A stretch of DNA of 31,173 nucleotides from Azolla pinnata (taxonomy: Eukaryota; Streptophyta; Polypodiopsida; Salviniales; Salviniaceae), in contig JBBBWG010003682.1 of assembly GCA_037176905.1 (NCBI GenBank), forward strand, positions 1 to 31,173, in the 5' to 3' direction. The notes under the pieces were generated by a model. The model saw nothing but the letters and a program-made list of their open reading frames with translations. It searched no databases and was not told the DNA's origin. Below, one piece after another: positions 29,722 to 31,173 of the stretch (position 1 is its first letter; the number at the start of each line of letters is the position of its first letter). A program made the translations under genes and the position numbers.

Positions 29722-29936
29722 AGCGGCGCCATGGCGTCTCGCCGGAGGGCGATGGCGTCGGGCGCCTTGCAGCGGCGGGGCACTGCGTGTCAGGCCGGCT
29801 AACGGAGCAGCGACAACCCCCCTCTCTCGGCGGTGGAGGGACAACGACGCCCTGGCTTCCCCCCGCCTAATCAAATCCTCCTGGCTCCGCCATCGCTCCA
29901 CCTCAGGCCCAGAACAAACCAAAAAACCTTTTGATC
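29722..29936. repeat. Long direct repeat, right copy (identical to 1-215)
   Basis: See 1-215; offset 29,721 bp. On this side the repeat is preceded by GC-rich sequence (gggggcgcgcccgctccaag), so the left edge of homology could be tested against the sequence just upstream of the window. Confidence 0.95.
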
Positions 29937-30034
29937 CTTCTTCCTCCTCCTTTCTTCTCTTCCTCTTCCTCGTCGCACAGCTCCTCCCGCTGTCAAAATC
30001 TGTCGACTTGCCACAAAACGAGAAAACAATCTCG

Positions 30035-30077
30035 GGAATATCCAGTTGATCATTTTCATCAGATCAACTGATATTCC
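30035..30077. repeat. Near-perfect short inverted repeat (hairpin)
   Basis: Left arm ggaatatccagttgatc (30035-30051) and right arm gatcaactgatattcc (30062-30077) pair over 16 bp with a single bulged base. The loop is 10 nt. It is too short for a typical plant pre-miRNA and is not followed by a T-run. Confidence 0.85.
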
Positions 30078-30305
30078 GCATTGCTTCTCAACAGGAAAGC
30101 CGGACTTGCAATTGAAGTCCAGAACAGGAGAAGAAGCTTTTATATGCTTCACTCTTTGTTCATCTTTCTTCGGTATAACCTCTCCTGAGTTTGCTGAACT
30201 GAATTGTGTACTATCTTGCTAAGGTGAACCCTAATATCCTTACTTCATTACAAAAAAAATGCGAGAAGACAGTGTCTGTAAAGTTAGGGAGTTCGAGAGA
30301 TTTAC

Positions 30306-30530
30306 TGCTCGGCCATCAATGGTGTGACTCTCTAGAAGTAAGTTATCAGTGACTAAAGGATCAGCGAAAGCGACGAATCCGAACCCTCGCGCTCTCCCTG
30401 TCAATCGATCCTTAACTATGACAGCTTCCAGAACTTCACCAAAGCCACTGAAGTATTCTCTCAGGCGTTCAGACGGAGAAGGAGAGGGAGAAGGCGGAGG
30501 AGGTGGAGAAGAAGAAGAAGAAGAATCCAT
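30306..30530 (-). CDS. RRM RNA-binding protein, first exon or orphan fragment
   Basis: On the minus strand an ATG (30530) starts 75 codons that end at a plausible donor GCA|GTAAAT with phase 0. Residues 21-75 match the C-terminal two-thirds of an RNA recognition motif: ERLREYFSGFGEV, then RNP1 as RGFGFVAF, then HTIDGRA. This is the pattern of plant hnRNP1/musashi-like proteins, which normally begin with an RNP2 strand (KLFIGGISWDT-like) before this point. Here that part is missing and residues 3-20 are a Ser/Pro run encoded by simple repeat. No downstream exon with the usual AKKAVPR-type continuation was found on the minus strand to the left, so this is either a broken gene or an exon copied without its partners. 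Confidence 0.6.
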
Positions 30531-31173
30531 GGAAGCTTTCCTGGGGGAAGAAGCGAGATATTGTCGAGCTGTTGAGGCTTACATGCGAAAGGTAGAGGAA
30601 CAGACAAGAGCAGCAGCAGCAGCTCCCCTCCTCCAAGAAGATGAAGAAGAAGCTACTTCTTCTGCTCGTGCCAGCTGTAAGAAGAAGAAGAAGAAGAAGA
30701 GGCTGTTCACAGCATGCACAAGATGGATTTTGTTTTTGCAGTTCCATCGATTCTTGTTGCCTGTTTTTGCAAGCTTCATGGCAGCTCCGCTGCGACTCCG
30801 AAGAACCTCTGTAATCACAAGTTGCCAGTCTTCATCGCAGCTCCGCAGATTCTCCGAAGAACCTGCCATCACAAGTTGGCGATTCTGTTTGCAGCTCCGT
30901 TGATCGATTGATTCCCCTGAGAATCTGCAATCACAAGTTCCGAGTTTGAAAAAATTGCATTGCAGCTTCCAACACAAATGAGCTCCTTCAGGTTAGTTGA
31001 GACAGATACTTCACGGCATTTGCTTCTCTGAACCGACAAAATATGTATGCAGCAGCCTCCATTTGGCATCTATTTACACGCTCCTTTCCACCACCCCAAG
31101 ATCTCCCCGAAGCGACGGAGGAGACCATTTTGAGGACTCCATTTCCATCTCCATGAGAAGAATCTTGCTGCGG
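30531..31173. other. Right-end region with ~55-bp repeats
   Basis: GAA/AGC-rich sequence to ~30700. Then a unit gcagctccg ... ctccgaagaacct ... atcacaagtt occurs at 30781, 30837 and 30891 (56 and 54 bp apart), with a decayed copy at 30738. The + strand ORF spanning 30349-30903 crosses the antisense of the RRM exon and this repeat and is not considered a gene. Confidence 0.6.

Noticed and set aside
30349-30903. 184-codon + strand ORF
   Set aside because: It crosses the antisense of the RRM exon, a GAA run and a tandem repeat; low-complexity composition.

Overview
The window is nuclear DNA from a land plant, most likely a flowering plant. Genes are split by short GT-AG introns (roughly 75 bp to 2.5 kb) with T-rich branch/acceptor regions. 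Arabidopsis-type telomere repeat (AAACCCT)n is present. The recognisable genes are conserved plant families. I cannot name the species. The run of exactly 100 N at 13609-13708 is a scaffold gap.

Layout. 1-1265: a block identical to one near the right end (1-215 = 29722-29936), then short imperfect repeats and a GATCGA-rich tandem array, with no convincing gene. 2409-3725 (+): a single-exon FHA-domain protein with a long charged, repeat-bearing tail. 3726-6300: intergenic sequence and tandem repeats. 8884-12372 (+): a seven-exon gene for a five-KH-domain RNA-binding protein of the HEN4/RCF3 class, with a probable 5' leader intron upstream that carries a 92-bp repeat array. 13300-14210: telomere-like 177-bp satellite containing the gap. 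14500-15470: GAA-rich minisatellite with a ~180-bp higher-order unit. 15629-21269 (+): a ten-exon DUF676 serine esterase/lipase gene whose first intron holds a tandem series of copies of its own first-exon segment. 22900-23540: ~155-bp GATCGA-rich array. 23892-26942 (+): an eight-exon UBC13-type ubiquitin-conjugating enzyme. 28160-28750: acidic GAAGAT repeat. 29722-29936: second copy of the direct repeat. 30306-30530 (-): first exon or fragment of an RRM protein.

The genes share no pathway or operon; each is an ordinary plant gene with its own intergenic space. All three split gene models were assembled by eye: every junction used has GT/AG, the reading frame stays open across all junctions, and the products (675, 374 and 148 aa) carry the expected family motifs.

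The most unusual points are: (1) the tandemly duplicated, splice-site-bounded exon copies inside the esterase intron, at least one of which is an intact phase-matched exon or alternative first exon; (2) a 53-codon Leu/Pro-rich upstream ORF whose stop overlaps the UBC13 start codon as ATGA; (3) the identical >=215-bp direct repeat 29,721 bp apart; and (4) an RRM fragment in which the RNP2 half is replaced by a Ser/Pro simple-repeat tract.
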